This document shows positions 32,969-34,199 of a stretch of DNA of 34,199 nt, piece after piece; the stretch's first letter is position 1; the number at the start of each line of letters is the position of its first letter. The notes under the pieces are model-generated. The model worked only from the letters and a program-made list of their open reading frames with translations, had not been told where the DNA came from and ran no database searches. Source of the stretch: Prevotella sp. (GTDB lineage Bacteria > Bacteroidota > Bacteroidia > Bacteroidales > Bacteroidaceae); NCBI GenBank assembly GCA_022511045.1, contig JAFLSF010000023.1, positions 1 through 34,199 of the forward strand, written 5' to 3'. The position numbers and the translations under genes are program-made.

Positions 32969-34116
32969 ACATCTGTTTCCTTACCGATTCCATATTCTCC
33001 TTTGGCGGCGTACAACGCGTAACGGCCGTTATTGCCAAATCGCTGGCGCAGAACCATCAGGTAACTATCGTTACCCTTGACACCTCCGATGCTGAAGACA
33101 CATCACTTTATGGACTCAGCGAGTCCAACCTCCACTACCGTTTCTTCCATTATCCTAAGACCAATCGCATTAAGCTATTCTTCTGCAAGGCCTATAGCTA
33201 CCTATATCAACGTCTGTTGCCGCAGACACGAATCACCTCTGATTTCTATGCCCACAGTTCTTTTCCTTCGGAAAAACGCAAGGCACTCACGCGCGAGTTA
33301 CAACAAGGCCACTACGACGTCATCATCGGTGTACATGCCCCACTGGCCGTCCGACTGGCCTCCTGCCGAAAAGGGTTGCAGGGTGTTCGGCTCATCGGAT
33401 GGATACATAACAGCTACGAGGCGCTGTTCGGCAAACATTCGCTCTACATCGGTCCCGAACGAGAGCGACATTATATGTTTCAGTTACAAAAACTCCATCA
33501 GACTGTAGTACTCTGTCATTACGATGCCCAGCGCTATCCTTTCCCAACGCAGGTCATCTACAATCCCCTCACGCTCACACCAAGTGCCCCCTCCAACGGA
33601 ACCTCCAAACGCTTCCTTGCCATTGGGCGTTTCTCACGCCTCCACAAGGGGTTTGACCTACTTATTAAGGCATTCCATATCTTCGCCCAAGAGAACCGTG
33701 AATGGATGCTTGACATCGTAGGACAAGGTGAGGAAGAGTCCATGTACCGCCAACTCATCAAAGATTACCATTTGGAGAATCGCATCCACCTGCATCCCTT
33801 CACCAACGATGTACAACACTACTACTCTCAAGCCCAAGTTTACGTCCTCTCCTCACGCTGGGAAGGTTTCGGACTGGTGCTCGTCGAGGCTATGGCTCAC
33901 GGATTGCCCGTTGTCTCCTCCGACCTGCCCACCAGCCAAGAAATCATGGGCGACTTCGGGTTGTATTTCACCAACGGCGACGTGAGCGACCTCGCCCGCC
34001 AACTTCATGCCGCCACTCGGCTGCATTGGTCAGAAAAGTCGCGGCAGGCCCTATTGACGGCCCGCCGCTTCAGTCTCGACACGATTACCAACGAGTGGCT
34101 CAATATACTCACTTAA
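32965..34116 (+). CDS. Family 4 glycosyltransferase
   Basis: This protein of 383 residues starts at MNICFLTDSIFSFGGVQRVT; a longer frame from 32917 lies wholly within the upstream gene and is rejected, because ATG 32965 overlaps that gene's stop as ATGA and is preceded by GGGAGA. The donor domain has RFLAIGRFSRLHKGFDLLIK and WEGFGLVLVEAMAHGLPVV with the E-x7-E motif. The GGVQRV loop and donor motifs place it with the minus-strand GT4 enzymes. Its stop overlaps by eight bases the stop region of the next gene on the opposite strand. Confidence 0.9.
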   Translation: MNICFLTDSIFSFGGVQRVTAVIAKSLAQNHQVTIVTLDTSDAEDTSLYGLSESNLHYRFFHYPKTNRIKLFFCKAYSYLYQRLLPQTRITSDFYAHSSFPSEKRKALTRELQQGHYDVIIGVHAPLAVRLASCRKGLQGVRLIGWIHNSYEALFGKHSLYIGPERERHYMFQLQKLHQTVVLCHYDAQRYPFPTQVIYNPLTLTPSAPSNGTSKRFLAIGRFSRLHKGFDLLIKAFHIFAQENREWMLDIVGQGEEESMYRQLIKDYHLENRIHLHPFTNDVQHYYSQAQVYVLSSRWEGFGLVLVEAMAHGLPVVSSDLPTSQEIMGDFGLYFTNGDVSDLARQLHAATRLHWSEKSRQALLTARRFSLDTITNEWLNILT

Positions 34117-34199
34117 CCACCACTTTCTTCGTCGTGCCGTCGCCCATCTTCACGATGTTCAGTCCGCGCTGCGGCTGGCTGAGTTGCTTGCCGCCGAGG
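34109..34199 (-). CDS. 3' end of an exported protein with Prevotella-type C-terminal tail (partial)
   Basis: The minus strand is open from the window edge to a TGA at 34111-34109 and encodes about 29 residues: LGGKQLSQPQRGLNIVKMGD and then GTTKKVVVK. This pattern, a 'LGGRQL..PQRGLNIV' strand followed by 'GTTKKVVVK', is a frequent tail of large secreted or surface proteins in Prevotella and relatives, resembling a shortened type IX sorting or beta-sandwich end. The main body lies outside the window. Composition is GC-richer than the neighbouring intergenic DNA, as in coding sequence. It overlaps the end of the GT4 gene tail to tail by eight bases. Confidence 0.75.
   Translation of the reverse strand, partial: LGGKQLSQPQRGLNIVKMGDGTTKKVVVK

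Overview
The window reads as chromosome of a member of the Bacteroidales, most likely a Prevotella-type organism. Many genes are preceded by the Bacteroidota -7 box TAnnTTTG, five with a well-placed TTTG about 19-20 bp upstream, and there are few Shine-Dalgarno sequences. Rho carries the long disordered insert typical of the phylum. Two proteins end in the short 'GLxIVxxGxKKVVVK'-like tail common in Prevotella. No phage, insertion sequence, tRNA, rRNA or CRISPR locus was recognised.

Layout. 1-300: a 12-G tract and a hairpin-rich repeat. 298-3067: a secreted cysteine-repeat protein (minus strand), two small orphan proteins and an NhaD-type Na+/H+ antiporter. 3196-4498: type II pantothenate kinase facing an MgtC-family protein. 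4614-8583: a compact Tat operon (tatA, tatC, a NapH-NapG-like polyferredoxin with an internal twin-arginine motif, and a Tat-signal lipoprotein aldo/keto reductase with Fe-S motifs), followed by a convergent XRE regulator and about 840 bp of AT-rich non-coding DNA. 9952-13789: holA (minus), then rho-rsmG. 14216-18698: a six-gene minus-strand run (DMP19-like, smpB, HAD phosphatase, GHL10 glycosidase, MBL hydrolase, CAT-like acetyltransferase). 18798-23349: an MltF-like lytic transglycosylase divergent from hisG-hisD-hisC. 23364-25008: a cyclophilin-like lipoprotein, a highly structured RNA gene (6S/Bacteroidales-1-like candidate) and a lipocalin-like lipoprotein. 25249-27444: an S8 peptidase with a T9SS-like tail. 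27449-34116: six glycosyltransferases in two divergent groups, then the 3' end of another exported protein.

How the genes work together. The 4.6-8.6 kb operon encodes both a minimal Tat translocase (no TatB seen) and two candidate clients, so it looks like a self-contained system for building an Fe-S redox module across or outside the inner membrane. The six glycosyltransferases probably assemble a surface glycan, but no flippase, polymerase or initiating transferase is in view.

The least explained structure is a repeat family whose units begin with GAGGCCTAT at an exact 22-bp period. Two four-unit copies, about 87% identical over 122 bp by hand count, lie in opposite orientation at 14.0 and 25.1 kb. 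A diverged relative with nested hairpins is at 165-265. All three sit just beyond gene 3' ends. All calls come from reading the sequence and from knowledge of families; no search or folding program was run.
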